Source of the DNA: Nocardioides thalensis
GTDB taxonomy: Bacteria > Actinomycetota > Actinomycetes > Propionibacteriales > Nocardioidaceae
Assembly: GCF_013410655.1 (NCBI RefSeq)
Contig: NZ_JACCFP010000001.1
Coordinates: forward strand, 558,001 to 622,000
DNA: 64,000 bases
Reading direction: 5' to 3'
In this document: positions 33,255-42,175 of the stretch, one piece after another
Numbering within the stretch: the stretch's first letter is position 1
Layout of the letters: every line of letters begins with the position of its first letter
Translations under genes and position numbers: made by a program
The notes under the pieces: generated by a model
Database searches by the model: none
The model's input: the letters and a program-made list of their open reading frames with translations, nothing else
Told to the model about the DNA's origin: nothing

Positions 33255-34154
33255 TCAGGCGTCGCGCACGCACCGGAAGCCGAGGTGCGACGTCGTGCTC
33301 GACAGCGCCTGGCCCTGGCGAGCGCTCGGCCGGTAGCGACGGCAGTAGGTCGGCGCGCACAGGTGTGAGCCGCCCTTGGTCACCGCCCGTGGCTCCTCCG
33401 CCGCCGGGCCGACCGCGGGCGCGCAACAGCTGCTGAGCAGGCGCACGGCGTGGTCCTCGGTCCACGCCGACGCCGTCCACTCCCAGACGTTGCCGATCAT
33501 GTCGACCAGGCCGAAGCCGTTCGTCCGGTAGCGCCCGACAGGAGTCGTGCCGGCGCCGGCCGCGTCGTCGTGGCGCCAGGGGAAGTCGCCGCGGAACGTG
33601 TTGGCCATCGGGCGGCCGCGCGGCTCGAGCTCCTCGCCCCAGGGGAACGTCGTCGTGGTCCCCCCGCGTGCGGCATGCTCCCATTCCGGCTCCTCCGCAA
33701 GTCGCTTGCCCGCCCACGCGGCGTAGGCCTCCGCGTCGGCGCGGGCGACGTGCACCACCGGGTGCCGTTCCTTGCCGTGCAGCCCGGTGCCCGGGCCGCC
33801 GGGGTGGCGCCAGTCGGCGCCGGGAACCCAGGCCCACCAACGCCGCCAGTCGTCGAGGGGCACCGGCCCCGGCGGTGGCGCGAACACCAGGGAGCCGGGC
33901 TCGAGGTCCTCGACGCGCTCGCCCGGCAGCGGCGCCGGCGGCCGCTCGGCCACGGTGACGTGGCCGCTGTCCTTGACGAAGCGGCCGAACTCCGCATTCG
34001 TCACGGGGTGCTCGTCCACCCAGAGGTCGGCGACCGCGACGCGTCGCACCGGTCGCTCCTCGGGGTAGTGGTCCTCGCTCCCGATCGTCGTCGGACCCCC
34101 TCGCACGAGGATGCCCCTCGCACCTTTCATCGCCGCGGCACTTCGGCTCACCAC
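33255..34154 (-). CDS. Formylglycine-generating enzyme
   Basis: A 299-residue FGE/SUMF1-type sulfatase-modifying factor that oxidises the Cys of C-x-P-x-R in sulfatases to formylglycine. The active-site pair is in LCAPTYCRRYRPSARQ (C-x4-C), followed by the typical TSSHLGFRC-like end (TTSHLGFRCVRD); NVWEWTASAW is also conserved. GGGAGG precedes the GTG. It is divergent from a sulfatase carrying CSPTR, its evident substrate. Confidence 0.92.
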   Translation of the reverse strand: MVSRSAAAMKGARGILVRGGPTTIGSEDHYPEERPVRRVAVADLWVDEHPVTNAEFGRFVKDSGHVTVAERPPAPLPGERVEDLEPGSLVFAPPPGPVPLDDWRRWWAWVPGADWRHPGGPGTGLHGKERHPVVHVARADAEAYAAWAGKRLAEEPEWEHAARGGTTTTFPWGEELEPRGRPMANTFRGDFPWRHDDAAGAGTTPVGRYRTNGFGLVDMIGNVWEWTASAWTEDHAVRLLSSCCAPAVGPAAEEPRAVTKGGSHLCAPTYCRRYRPSARQGQALSSTTSHLGFRCVRDA

Positions 34155-34230
34155 GCACCTCCCGCTCTCGTCGACCGCGACTCTAGTATGTGCACTGTTC
34201 TAGTCGACTTCGTCTGAATAGAGAGCACCC

Positions 34231-35649
34231 ATGCCCCACTCGTCCCCCACCCGCACCCCCCGGGTCACCCGCCGGACCCTGGCAGGAGCCGCCGTCGGAG
34301 CCGTCGGTGCAGCCGCCGCCGTCCGCGCCGCCGAGCCCGCGGCGGCGGAGCAGCCGTTCCGAGCGATCGCGCGCAAGGGCCCCCGCCCGCGCCCCAACAT
34401 CCTGGTGATCTTCGCCGACGACCTCGGGTACGCCGACCTCGGCGTCTACGGGTCCCCGCACATCAAGACACCCCACCTGGACCGGCTGGCCGCGTCCGGC
34501 CTGCGGTTCACCCAGGGCTACTCCGCCGGGGCCGTCTGCTCGCCCACGCGGATCGCCCTCTACACCGGTCGCCATCCCGGGCGCACCCCGGGCGGCCTCC
34601 AGGAGCCGATCGGCAACCCGAGTCCCGCCAACGGCATCCCGCCGGAGCACCCGACCCTCGCGTCGCTGCTCAAGCAGGCCGGCTACTCCACGCACATGGT
34701 GGGCAAGTGGCACGGCGGCTTCCTGCCGTGGTTCTCGCCCCTCAAGTCCGGCTGGGACACCTTCTACGGCAACTACTCCGGCGGCGTGGACTACTTCAGC
34801 AAGCTGTCGCCGAGTGGTGAACACGACCTGTTCGACGGCGAGGAAGAGGTCGAGGACCCCCGCTACTACACCGACATCGTGCGCGACAAGGCCGTCGAGG
34901 TCGTACGGCGGGGCGCCCGCCAGGCCGCGCCCTGGCTGCTCAACCTCAACTTCACCTCACCGCACTGGCCGTGGGAGGGCCCGGGCGACAAGGCGGTCAG
35001 CGACGACCTCACCGCACGGCTCAAGGCGGGCCAGACCAATGCGCTCTTCCACTACGACGGCGGCTCGATCGAGAAGTACACGGAGATGGTCGAGAACCTC
35101 GACGCCGCGATCGGGCGGGTCCTCGACGAGCTCAGGCGGAGCGGTCAGGAGAAGGACACGCTCGTCCTCTTCGCCAGCGACAACGGCGGCGAGCGCTTCT
35201 CGTACAACTGGCCGCTCAGCGGCAACAAGGCGAGCGTCAGCGAGGGCGGCATCCGGGTGCCGACGATCCTGTCGTGGCCCGACCGGATCCCGCGGAGGCA
35301 GGTCGACGACACCCCCGTCTACACGACCGACTGGACCGCGACCCTTCTCGAGCTCGGCGGCGCGACCCCCGACCCGGCGTACCCGCTCGACGGCACCAGC
35401 CTGGTCCCGCACCTCTTCGACGGCGAGTCGGTCGCGGAGCGCGACCTCTTCTGGCGCACCCGGAGCGGCCGCGCCCTCCGGCGGGGCGACCTCAAGTACG
35501 TCCGACAGGGCGGCACCGAGCGCCTCTACGACCTTGCCGCCGACGTGCGGGAGCAGGCCGACCTCGCCACCCGGCGCCCCGACGACCTCGCGGCGCTGCG
35601 CCAGGCCTGGGACGAGGTGGACCGGACGCTGCTGCCCTATCCCGCCTGA
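34231..35649 (+). CDS. Exported sulfatase
   Basis: A 472-residue arylsulfatase-type enzyme. A twin-arginine signal ([19 protein letters not shown]) is followed by metal-binding [11 protein letters not shown], the maturation motif CSPTR in [22 protein letters not shown], and ASDNGGE. The enzyme should be folded and matured by the neighbouring formylglycine-generating enzyme before Tat export. Substrate unknown (a sulfated carbohydrate or aryl sulfate). The 76-base divergent gap is relatively AT-rich and contains TAGTAT and CTAG repeats that could be promoter elements. Confidence 0.92.
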   Translation: MPHSSPTRTPRVTRRTLAGAAVGAVGAAAAVRAAEPAAAEQPFRAIARKGPRPRPNILVIFADDLGYADLGVYGSPHIKTPHLDRLAASGLRFTQGYSAGAVCSPTRIALYTGRHPGRTPGGLQEPIGNPSPANGIPPEHPTLASLLKQAGYSTHMVGKWHGGFLPWFSPLKSGWDTFYGNYSGGVDYFSKLSPSGEHDLFDGEEEVEDPRYYTDIVRDKAVEVVRRGARQAAPWLLNLNFTSPHWPWEGPGDKAVSDDLTARLKAGQTNALFHYDGGSIEKYTEMVENLDAAIGRVLDELRRSGQEKDTLVLFASDNGGERFSYNWPLSGNKASVSEGGIRVPTILSWPDRIPRRQVDDTPVYTTDWTATLLELGGATPDPAYPLDGTSLVPHLFDGESVAERDLFWRTRSGRALRRGDLKYVRQGGTERLYDLAADVREQADLATRRPDDLAALRQAWDEVDRTLLPYPA

Positions 35650-35669
35650 GGGCCGATAGCCTCGCCCCC

Positions 35670-36536
35670 ATGACTGACGCTTCCGCCGGCCCGAGGCTTC
35701 TCGGGCCGGCGGAGGTCCGTTCCCTTGCCGACAGGTTCGGCATCCGGCCGACGAAGCAGCGCGGCCAGAACTTCGTGATCGACGCCAACACGGTGCGGCG
35801 GATCGTCCGTGAGTCGGGCGTGCGCGACGGTGAGGTGGTGCTCGAGGTCGGCCCGGGCCTGGGCTCGCTGACGCTCGCACTGCTCGAGGCCGGCGCCGAG
35901 GTGACCGCGATCGAGCTCGACCCGCTCCTCGCCGACGCGCTCCCGGGGACGATCGCCGAGTTCGCCCCCGACCACACGGGCCGCGTGCGCGTCGTACCGG
36001 CCGACGCCCTGCGGGTCACCGAGGTCCCCGGTCCGCCGCCGACCGCGCTGGTGGCGAACCTGCCCTACAACGTCTCCGTGCCGGTGCTGCTGCACCTGAT
36101 GGCGCTGCTGCCCTCGCTCGAGCACGGCCTCGTGATGGTGCAGTCGGAGGTCGCCGACCGGCTCGCGGCCCCTCCCGGCTCCAAGGTGTACGGCGTCCCG
36201 TCGGTCAAGGCCGCCTGGTACGCCGACGTCCGGCGCGCCGGCGCGATCGGGCGCAACGTCTTCTGGCCGGCGCCCAACGTCGACTCCGGGCTGGTCGCCT
36301 GGACGCGGAGGGTGCCGCCGACGACCGCGGTGTCCCGCGAGGCGGTGTTCGCGGTCATCGACGCGGCGTTCGCCCAGCGCCGCAAGGCCCTGCGGGGAGC
36401 GCTGCGCGGACTGGCCGGCTCGGGCGAGGCGGCGGAGGCCGCGCTGGTCGCCGCCGGCGTCGACCCGCTGGCGCGCGGGGAGTCGCTCGACATCCACCGG
36501 TTCGTGAAGATCGCGGAGGCCCTCGCCGCTGGTTGA
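35670..36536 (+). CDS. rsmA: 16S rRNA dimethyladenosine transferase RsmA (KsgA)
   Basis: A 288-residue enzyme that dimethylates A1518 and A1519 of 16S rRNA. Hallmarks: [17 protein letters not shown] motif [12 protein letters not shown], and [11 protein letters not shown], the adenosine-methylating NLPY motif. The stop codon lies inside a REP-like repeat (36530-36570) that has replaced whatever followed the last codons. It precedes ispE as in mycobacteria (Rv1010-Rv1011). Confidence 0.95.
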   Translation: MTDASAGPRLLGPAEVRSLADRFGIRPTKQRGQNFVIDANTVRRIVRESGVRDGEVVLEVGPGLGSLTLALLEAGAEVTAIELDPLLADALPGTIAEFAPDHTGRVRVVPADALRVTEVPGPPPTALVANLPYNVSVPVLLHLMALLPSLEHGLVMVQSEVADRLAAPPGSKVYGVPSVKAAWYADVRRAGAIGRNVFWPAPNVDSGLVAWTRRVPPTTAVSREAVFAVIDAAFAQRRKALRGALRGLAGSGEAAEAALVAAGVDPLARGESLDIHRFVKIAEALAAG

Positions 36537-36570
36537 GGTGCGAGGCCGCCCGCGGCCGAGCCTCGAAACC
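36530..36570 (+). repeat. REP-like repeat, family A copy 2, supplies rsmA stop
   Basis: TGGTTGAGGTG ... GCCTCGAAACC with a GGCCGC/GCGGCC centre. The TGA within GGTTGAGG is the rsmA stop codon. Ends match the copy at 1827-1867. Confidence 0.75.
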
Positions 36571-36587
36571 CTGGCAGGATGCACCTG

Positions 36588-37526
36588 ATGAGCGCCGCCG
36601 TACCCCTGCCCGATCCGCTGTCGGTGACGGTCCGCGCGCCCGCCAAGATCAACCTCTACCTCGGCGTCGGCCGGGTGCGGCCCGACGGTTTCCACCCTCT
36701 GGAGACGCTGTTCCAGGCGGTCTCGCTCTACGACGACGTCACCGTGACCAGCGCCGACGAGTGGTCCGTGTCCACCGTCGCGGAGGGTCCGCAGGTCGAC
36801 CTCTCCGGAGTGCCGGACGACGAGGACAACATCGCGATCCGGGCCGGCAAGGCGCTCGTCGCGCACCACGGGGTCGACCGCGCCGCCGCGATCGAGATCG
36901 CCAAGGGCATCCCGGTCGCGGGCGGCATGGCCGGCGGCTCCGCCGACGCCGCGGCCACCATGGTCGCGCTCGACCGGCTCTGGAACTTGGAGACGAGTGA
37001 CGACGACCTGCTCGCGATCGCCGCGACGCTCGGCTCCGACGTCCCGTTCGCGCTGGTCGGCGGCACCGCCCACGGCACCGGCCGCGGCGAGGTCGTCACG
37101 CCGGTCGAGGACAACGGCACCTGGTGGTGGGTCGTCGTCTTCGACGAGGTCGGGCTCTCGACAGCGTCGGTCTACGCCGCGTTCGACCTGGGGGAGTACG
37201 CCGTCGACGACATCGCGATCGATCCGGCGCGCTTCCAGATACTGCGGCGCGGCGAGGCCGGCGCCACCATGGCGGTCCTGGTGCGCAACGACCTCGAGGA
37301 CGCCGCGTTCGACCTGCGCCAGGACCTCGAGCGGAAGGCCGAGGCGATCCTGCAGTGCGGCGCGTCCGCCGTACTCCTGTCCGGGTCGGGCCCGACCCTC
37401 CTCGGCGCTGCCACCGACGCCGTCGACGCGCGCGACATCGCCGCCCGGCTGGCCGAGCGCGGCTTCGACCGGGTGACGGTCGTCAACGGCCCGGTCGCCG
37501 GTGCGCACGTGGTGGAGTACGAATGA
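36588..37526 (+). CDS. ispE: 4-diphosphocytidyl-2-C-methyl-D-erythritol kinase IspE
   Basis: A 312-residue GHMP kinase of the MEP isoprenoid pathway that phosphorylates CDP-methylerythritol. Motifs: RAPAKINLYLGVGRVRPDGF, the ATP loop PVAGGMAGGSADAAA, and C-terminal LSGSGPTLLG. ATG at 36588 lies 10 bases after CAGG; an in-frame ATG at 36579 is too close. Its stop overlaps the ABC-F start. Confidence 0.95.
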   Translation: MSAAVPLPDPLSVTVRAPAKINLYLGVGRVRPDGFHPLETLFQAVSLYDDVTVTSADEWSVSTVAEGPQVDLSGVPDDEDNIAIRAGKALVAHHGVDRAAAIEIAKGIPVAGGMAGGSADAAATMVALDRLWNLETSDDDLLAIAATLGSDVPFALVGGTAHGTGRGEVVTPVEDNGTWWWVVVFDEVGLSTASVYAAFDLGEYAVDDIAIDPARFQILRRGEAGATMAVLVRNDLEDAAFDLRQDLERKAEAILQCGASAVLLSGSGPTLLGAATDAVDARDIAARLAERGFDRVTVVNGPVAGAHVVEYE

Positions 37527-39364
37527 GCAACCTCCTGAACCTCGAGAAGGTCTCCAAGTCGTACGGCGTCCGCCCGCTCCTGACCGACGTCTCCCTCGGT
37601 GTCGGGGCGGGGGAGCGGATCGGCATCGTCGGCCGCAACGGTGACGGGAAGTCCACGCTGCTGCGGATCATGACGGGGGAGGAGCCGGTCGACGCCGGCC
37701 GCGTCTCCCGGGAGCGTGGCCTGCTCGTCGGGTTCCTGCGCCAGAGCGACGACTTCGCCGACACCCACACCGTCCGTGAGGTCGTGCTCCGGGGGATGGC
37801 CGACCACGAGTGGGCGGCCGACGCGCGGCTGCGCGAGATCGTCGACGTGCTGCTGGCCGGGGTCGACCTCGACCGGTCGGTCGCCGGGCTCTCGGGTGGC
37901 GAGCGGCGCCGCTGCGGGCTCGCCGCGCTGCTGCTCGGCGAGCACGACCTGATCATCCTCGACGAGCCGACCAACCACCTCGACGTCGAGGCGGTCGCCT
38001 GGCTCGCGGCCCACCTCGCGGCGCGGCCGTCCGCACTCGTCGTGGTCACCCACGACCGGTGGTTCCTCGACGCCGTGTGCCAGCAGACCTGGGAGGTGCA
38101 CGACGGCGTGGTCGACGCCTACGAGGGCGGCTACGCGGCGTTCGTCCTCGCCAAGGCCGAGCGGCAGCGCCAGGCAGCGGCCTCGGAGGTGCGGCGGCAG
38201 AACCTGGTGCGCAAGGAGCTCGCCTGGCTGCGCCGCGGCGCCCCGGCCCGCACGTCGAAGCCGAAGTTCCGCATCGACGCCGCCAACCAGCTCATCGAGG
38301 ACGTCCCGCCGCCGCGCGACCGGCTCGAGCTGCAGCGGTTCGCGACGCAGCGGCTCGGCAAGGACGTGATCGACGTCGAGGACGTCGACTTCGCCCGCGG
38401 CGAGCGCGTGCTCCTCGACCACGCGACCTGGCGGCTCGGCCCGGGCGACCGGGTGGGGATCGTCGGCGTCAACGGCGCCGGCAAGTCGTCGGTGCTGGGC
38501 CTGCTCGCCGGCGAGCTCGCGCCCCAGCACGGGAAGGTGCGGCACGGGCGCACCGTCGTACTCCAGCACCTGTCGCAGCAGGTCGGCTTCGAGGACCCCG
38601 AGGCGCGGGTGCTCGCCACGGTCGAGTCGATCCGGAGGGTCACGAAGACCGCGGACGGCGAGATCACCGCGACGTCGATGTTGGAGCGCTTCGGGTTCAC
38701 CGGCGACAAGCTCACCGCCCGCCTCGGCGACCTCTCCGGCGGCGAGCGCCGCCGCTTCCAGCTTTTGCGGCTGCTGCTGACCGAGCCCAACGTGCTGCTC
38801 CTCGACGAGCCGACCAACGACCTCGACATCGAGACCCTCAACGTACTCGAGGACTTCCTCGACGGCTGGCCCGGCACCCTCGTCGTCGTCTCCCACGACC
38901 GCTACTTCCTCGAGCGCGTCACCGACTCCGTGTGGGCCCTCCTCGGCGACGGCCAGATCTCCATGCTCCCCCGCGGGGTCGACGAGTACCTCGAGCGCAG
39001 GTCAAGCGAGCAGCAGGTCGCGAGGAACGAGCGAGCTGCGTCGCGAGACGAGGTTGAGCAAGTGCCGCGACCGAGGGACGAGGTCGCGACGCACGCGTCG
39101 AAACCCGATCAGCGTGGCGTCGCGCAAGCGCCCAAGGCGAAGCCCGGCTCGGCCGAGGAGCGTACGGCGAGGAAGGCGCTCGCCCGCCTGGACAAGCAGC
39201 TGGAGCGCCTGGCGGCCCGCGAGGCCGAGCTCACCGAGGCGATCGCGGCCGCCGCCACCGACCCCGAGCGGCTCACCGAGCTGGCGGCCGAGCTGGCCGA
39301 GGTGCACGAGGAGAAGGAGGCGGCCGAGCTCGAGTGGCTCGAGGCCGCCGAGGTGCTCGAATAG
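37523..39364 (+). CDS. ABC-F family ATPase
   Basis: A 613-residue soluble protein with two ABC ATPase domains (Walker A GRNGDGKST and GVNGAGKSS, signatures LSGGERRR twice, Walker B LIILDEPTNHLD and VLLLDEPTNDLD), joined by the basic linker typical of ABC-F proteins that act on the ribosomal E site. The C-terminus is a coiled coil (ALARLDKQLERLAAREAELT) like Uup. Residues of about 495-525 (EQVPRPRDEVATHASKP) are encoded by a repeat-derived insert. Follows ispE by ATGA overlap. Confidence 0.92.
   Translation: MSNLLNLEKVSKSYGVRPLLTDVSLGVGAGERIGIVGRNGDGKSTLLRIMTGEEPVDAGRVSRERGLLVGFLRQSDDFADTHTVREVVLRGMADHEWAADARLREIVDVLLAGVDLDRSVAGLSGGERRRCGLAALLLGEHDLIILDEPTNHLDVEAVAWLAAHLAARPSALVVVTHDRWFLDAVCQQTWEVHDGVVDAYEGGYAAFVLAKAERQRQAAASEVRRQNLVRKELAWLRRGAPARTSKPKFRIDAANQLIEDVPPPRDRLELQRFATQRLGKDVIDVEDVDFARGERVLLDHATWRLGPGDRVGIVGVNGAGKSSVLGLLAGELAPQHGKVRHGRTVVLQHLSQQVGFEDPEARVLATVESIRRVTKTADGEITATSMLERFGFTGDKLTARLGDLSGGERRRFQLLRLLLTEPNVLLLDEPTNDLDIETLNVLEDFLDGWPGTLVVVSHDRYFLERVTDSVWALLGDGQISMLPRGVDEYLERRSSEQQVARNERAASRDEVEQVPRPRDEVATHASKPDQRGVAQAPKAKPGSAEERTARKALARLDKQLERLAAREAELTEAIAAAATDPERLTELAAELAEVHEEKEAAELEWLEAAEVLE
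39005..39106 (+). repeat. Repeat-derived in-frame insert in the ABC-F gene
   Basis: Contains GAGGTTGAGCAAGTGCCGCG and ends CGTCGAAACC, like a variant of the family A ends, with inverted segments GTCGCGAGACGAGG and CGAGGTCGCGAC. It is translated in frame in the linker before the C-terminal coiled coil. Confidence 0.55.
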
Positions 39365-39513
39365 CTCGCCCCAGCGCCCGCGAACGTCGCCGACCTGTGC
39401 AAAAGCGTGCGACCCGGGCGGATCCCGCCTAGGTTGGCCGGGTTCCGGGTGACGCTCCCGCACGCCCGGCGCACTTCCCACTGCACCCCTCGCCCCCATC
39501 GAGGAGGACGGTC

Positions 39514-39897
39514 ATGGCGTCTGGGCGACCCGACGCGTATCACCCCCTGCCCAGCGAGCTCCGCCGCGAGGCCGAGCTCGACCGAGCGCACGCCGCACAG
39601 GTCCGGCAGCGTGCCATCCACGACGCCGAGCTGCTCATCGCCCGCGCGGGCGACATCGCGCTCCAGGCCGAGGAGGAGGGGCGCGCCGCGGCAGCCGCCA
39701 CCGTCGCGGCCGCGCGGCACGAGGCCGCGCGCGTGCTCGCCGACGGGATGCGGCACGCCGACACCGCGATCGCGCACGCGGAGGACGTCGTCCGCGCCGT
39801 CGCCGGTGTCCAGCAGGCCCTCGAGGACCTGCGCCGGGTACGCGCCCAGCTGTCGGCCGCCATCGGCGACCTGCACCGCGTCGAGCGCCGGCCCTAG
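39514..39897 (+). CDS. Small coiled-coil protein of unknown function
   Basis: A 127-residue, Ala/Arg/Glu-rich protein predicted to be one long helix with two breaks (ELDRAHAAQVRQRAIHDAEL, then ARHEAARVLADGMRHADTAI). GAGGAGG precedes the ATG. No family recognised; it resembles the generic coiled-coil part of DivIVA or F-type stalk proteins only in composition. Its stop overlaps the stop of the convergent MarR gene. Confidence 0.6.
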   Translation: MASGRPDAYHPLPSELRREAELDRAHAAQVRQRAIHDAELLIARAGDIALQAEEEGRAAAAATVAAARHEAARVLADGMRHADTAIAHAEDVVRAVAGVQQALEDLRRVRAQLSAAIGDLHRVERRP

Positions 39898-40391
39898 TCC
39901 GCGAACGGCAGCAGCAGCCGCCGGAGCAGGTCGGCCATCTTCCTCTGGTCGGCGGGGGAGAGGTCGGCGAGCAGGTCGCGCTCGGCGTCGAGCAACGCGG
40001 CGAAGGCGCCGTCGACCGCCTCCTTGCCCTCCGGTGTCAGCCGCACCAGCACGCCGCGGCGATCGGCCGGGTCGGGGTGCCGCTCGACGAGCCCCCGGGC
40101 CGTGAGCCGGTCGACGCGGTTGGTCATGGTGCCGCTCGTCACCAGGGTCTCGCGCAGCAGCCGCCCCGGCGAGAGCTCGTACGGCGCGCCCGCCCTCCGC
40201 AGCGCGGCGAGCACGTCGAACTCCCACGGCTCGATCCGGTGCGCCGAGAACGCCTGCCGGCGGGCGCGGTCGACGTGGTGGGCGAGCCGCGAGATCCGGC
40301 TGAAGACGGCGACCGGCCCGAGGTCGAGGTCGCCGCGCTCGCGCGCCCAGGCCTCGAGCAGCTCGTCGACCTCGTCGCGCCCTCTGGACAT
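39894..40391 (-). CDS. MarR-family transcriptional repressor
   Basis: A 165-residue winged-helix regulator. The HTH (LSPGRLLRETLVTSGTMTNR) and wing (LVERHPDPADRRGVLVRLTP) match the MarR consensus with the DxRG loop. It is divergent from the hydrolase/methyltransferase pair at 40455; the palindromes between them are the likely operator, giving self-repression and control of the neighbour. The ligand is unknown. Confidence 0.93.
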   Translation of the reverse strand: MSRGRDEVDELLEAWARERGDLDLGPVAVFSRISRLAHHVDRARRQAFSAHRIEPWEFDVLAALRRAGAPYELSPGRLLRETLVTSGTMTNRVDRLTARGLVERHPDPADRRGVLVRLTPEGKEAVDGAFAALLDAERDLLADLSPADQRKMADLLRRLLLPFAD

Positions 40392-40411
40392 GGCGGCACC
40401 CTATCGGACCC

Positions 40412-40433
40412 TCAAGAATCTTGACATCAAGAT
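40412..40433. promoter_or_regulatory. MarR operator and overlapping promoter
   Basis: Two overlapping palindromes: TCAAGA-A-TCTTGA (40412-40424) and ATCTTGA-CA-TCAAGAT (40418-40433). TTGACA at 40421-40426 followed 16 bases later by TAGGGT (40443-40448) forms a sigma-70-type promoter for the rightward gene, whose GTG at 40455 would be nearly leaderless. Repressor binding would cover the -35. Confidence 0.7.
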
Positions 40434-40454
40434 AAGACGTCCTAGGGTGGACCC

Positions 40455-41351
40455 GTGGACCAGCGCACGACGAACCTCGACGCCGTCAGCCTGACCAGCC
40501 TCACCTGGGGCGAGATCGACGACCGCGACCGCCCGCTCGCCGTGCTTCTCCACGGCTTCCCCGACACCGCGCACACCTGGCGCCACCTCGGTCCGGCGCT
40601 CGCCGCCGCGGGCTACCGCGTGGCGGCGCCGTTCACCCGCGGCTACGCGCCATCGGGTCTGCCTACCGACGGCAGCTATCACGTGCCGGCGCTGATGGCC
40701 GACGCGATCGACCTCCATGCCGCGCTCGGCGGCGACGGCCGGGCGGTGCTGGTGGGGCACGACTGGGGAGCGATCACCGCCAACGGCCTCGCCGCGACCG
40801 CCCGCAGTCCCTACGCGCGGGTCGTCGCCATGGCGGTGCCGCCGATCCCGTCGATGAACCCGACCCGTGCCGACCTCGGCGCCTGGGCGCGGATCCTGCC
40901 GCGGCAGGCCGCCAACAGCTGGTACATCCTCTTCAACCAGCTGCCGGTGCTCCCCGAGCGGAGCTTCGAGCGGCTGGTCGCCCACCTGTGGCGCCGATGG
41001 TCCCCGGGGTACGACGCCGCGGCCGACCTCGCGCACCTGGCCGAAGCACTGCCCGACGAGTCGCGGCGCAGCGCCGCGATCGGCTACTACCGCGCGCAGC
41101 CGCGGCAGTGGCGGATCCCCGCCCGCTACCGCGATCTCGCGAGGGACTGGGTGGGCCGGCCCCGCGTCCCGCTGCTCTACCTCCACGGAGCCGACGACGG
41201 CTGCCTCGACCCACGCTGGGCCGCGCGCGCCGCCGACCACCTCCCGCCCGACGCCGAGGTCGCCGTGGTCGAGCGCGCCGGTCACTTCCTCCAGCTCGAG
41301 CAGCCCGACGAGGTCGCCGAGCGGGTCCTCGCCTTCCTGGAGGCGAGATGA
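40455..41351 (+). CDS. Alpha/beta hydrolase, epoxide-hydrolase-like
   Basis: A 298-residue hydrolase with HGFPDT oxyanion motif, nucleophile Asp in VGHDWGAITANG, an Asp in LHGADDGCL and His in AGHFLQLEQP. Family resemblance is to epoxide hydrolases; the reaction is not certain. MarR control and the linked methyltransferase suggest defence against or use of an organic compound. GTG start. Confidence 0.88.
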   Translation: MDQRTTNLDAVSLTSLTWGEIDDRDRPLAVLLHGFPDTAHTWRHLGPALAAAGYRVAAPFTRGYAPSGLPTDGSYHVPALMADAIDLHAALGGDGRAVLVGHDWGAITANGLAATARSPYARVVAMAVPPIPSMNPTRADLGAWARILPRQAANSWYILFNQLPVLPERSFERLVAHLWRRWSPGYDAAADLAHLAEALPDESRRSAAIGYYRAQPRQWRIPARYRDLARDWVGRPRVPLLYLHGADDGCLDPRWAARAADHLPPDAEVAVVERAGHFLQLEQPDEVAERVLAFLEAR

Positions 41352-42139
41352 CCCACCGTTGGGACCCGCAGCGCTACCTGGCGTACGCCGACGAGCGCGG
41401 CCGCCCGTTCGTCGAGCTGGTCGCGCGCGTCCGTGCGGACGACCCGCGGCGCGTCGTCGACCTCGGCTGCGGCCCCGGCAACCTGACGGCACTGCTCGCG
41501 CAGCGGTGGCCGGCCGCACGGGTGGAGGGCGTCGACAGCTCGCCCGAGATGATCGAGCGCGCCACCCGCGACGTGCCCGGCATCGACTTCCGGGTCGCCG
41601 ACCTGCGCGCGTGGGCGGCTGCGGCCGACGAACCGGTCGACGTGCTGGTCTCCAACGCGACGCTCCAGTGGGTGCCCGGCCACCTCGACCTGCTGCCGGC
41701 CCTCGTCGACAGGGTCGCGCCCGGCGGCACCCTCGCGTTCCAGGTGCCCGGCAACTTCGACGAGCCCAGCCACGTCATCCGCGCCGAGCTCGCCGCCGAG
41801 GAGCCCTACGCGCCGCACACCCGTGACGTCGCCGTGCCCGCCGCGCACGGCGCGGCGCCGTACCTCCGCGCGTTGCAGGGGCTCGGCTGCGAGGTCGACG
41901 CGTGGGAGACGACCTACCTGCACATCCTCGACACGGCCGTCGACCCCGACCCGGTGTTCACCTGGGTGTCGGGCACCGGCGCCCGGCCCACCCTCCAGGC
42001 GCTTCCCGACGACCTCCGGCCCGCGTTCGAGGAGGAGCTCAAGCGCAGGCTGCGGGCGGCGTACCCGGACAGCGGCCACGGCGTGGTGCTCCCGTTCCGC
42101 CGGGTCTTCGTCGTGGCGACCAGGCCGGCTTCCCACTGA
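41348..42139 (+). CDS. tam: Trans-aconitate 2-methyltransferase-like protein
   Basis: A 263-residue SAM methyltransferase. VVDLGCGPGNLTALLAQRWP and VDSSPEMIERA are SAM contacts; SNATLQWVPGHLDLLPALV and the C-terminal FRRVFVVATRP follow the Tam pattern. Tam methylates trans-aconitate, an inhibitory by-product of cis-aconitate. ATGA overlap with the hydrolase puts both under the MarR promoter. Confidence 0.87.
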   Translation: MTHRWDPQRYLAYADERGRPFVELVARVRADDPRRVVDLGCGPGNLTALLAQRWPAARVEGVDSSPEMIERATRDVPGIDFRVADLRAWAAAADEPVDVLVSNATLQWVPGHLDLLPALVDRVAPGGTLAFQVPGNFDEPSHVIRAELAAEEPYAPHTRDVAVPAAHGAAPYLRALQGLGCEVDAWETTYLHILDTAVDPDPVFTWVSGTGARPTLQALPDDLRPAFEEELKRRLRAAYPDSGHGVVLPFRRVFVVATRPASH

Positions 42140-42147
42140 GGCCGCGG

Positions 42148-42175
42148 CCGCACGGCGCTCAGCGCGCCCGTGCGG
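42148..42175. terminator. Bidirectional hairpin between convergent genes
   Basis: CCGCACGG-CGC and GCGCCCGTGCGG pair with one bulge around the stop codon of the leftward gene at 42159. It can terminate tam and the leftward membrane protein gene. Confidence 0.5.

Noticed and set aside
34175..34210. Operator between the formylglycine enzyme and the sulfatase
   Set aside because: CTAG occurs at both ends of an AT-rich stretch around GTGCAC, but the arms do not extend and symmetry fails on full comparison.
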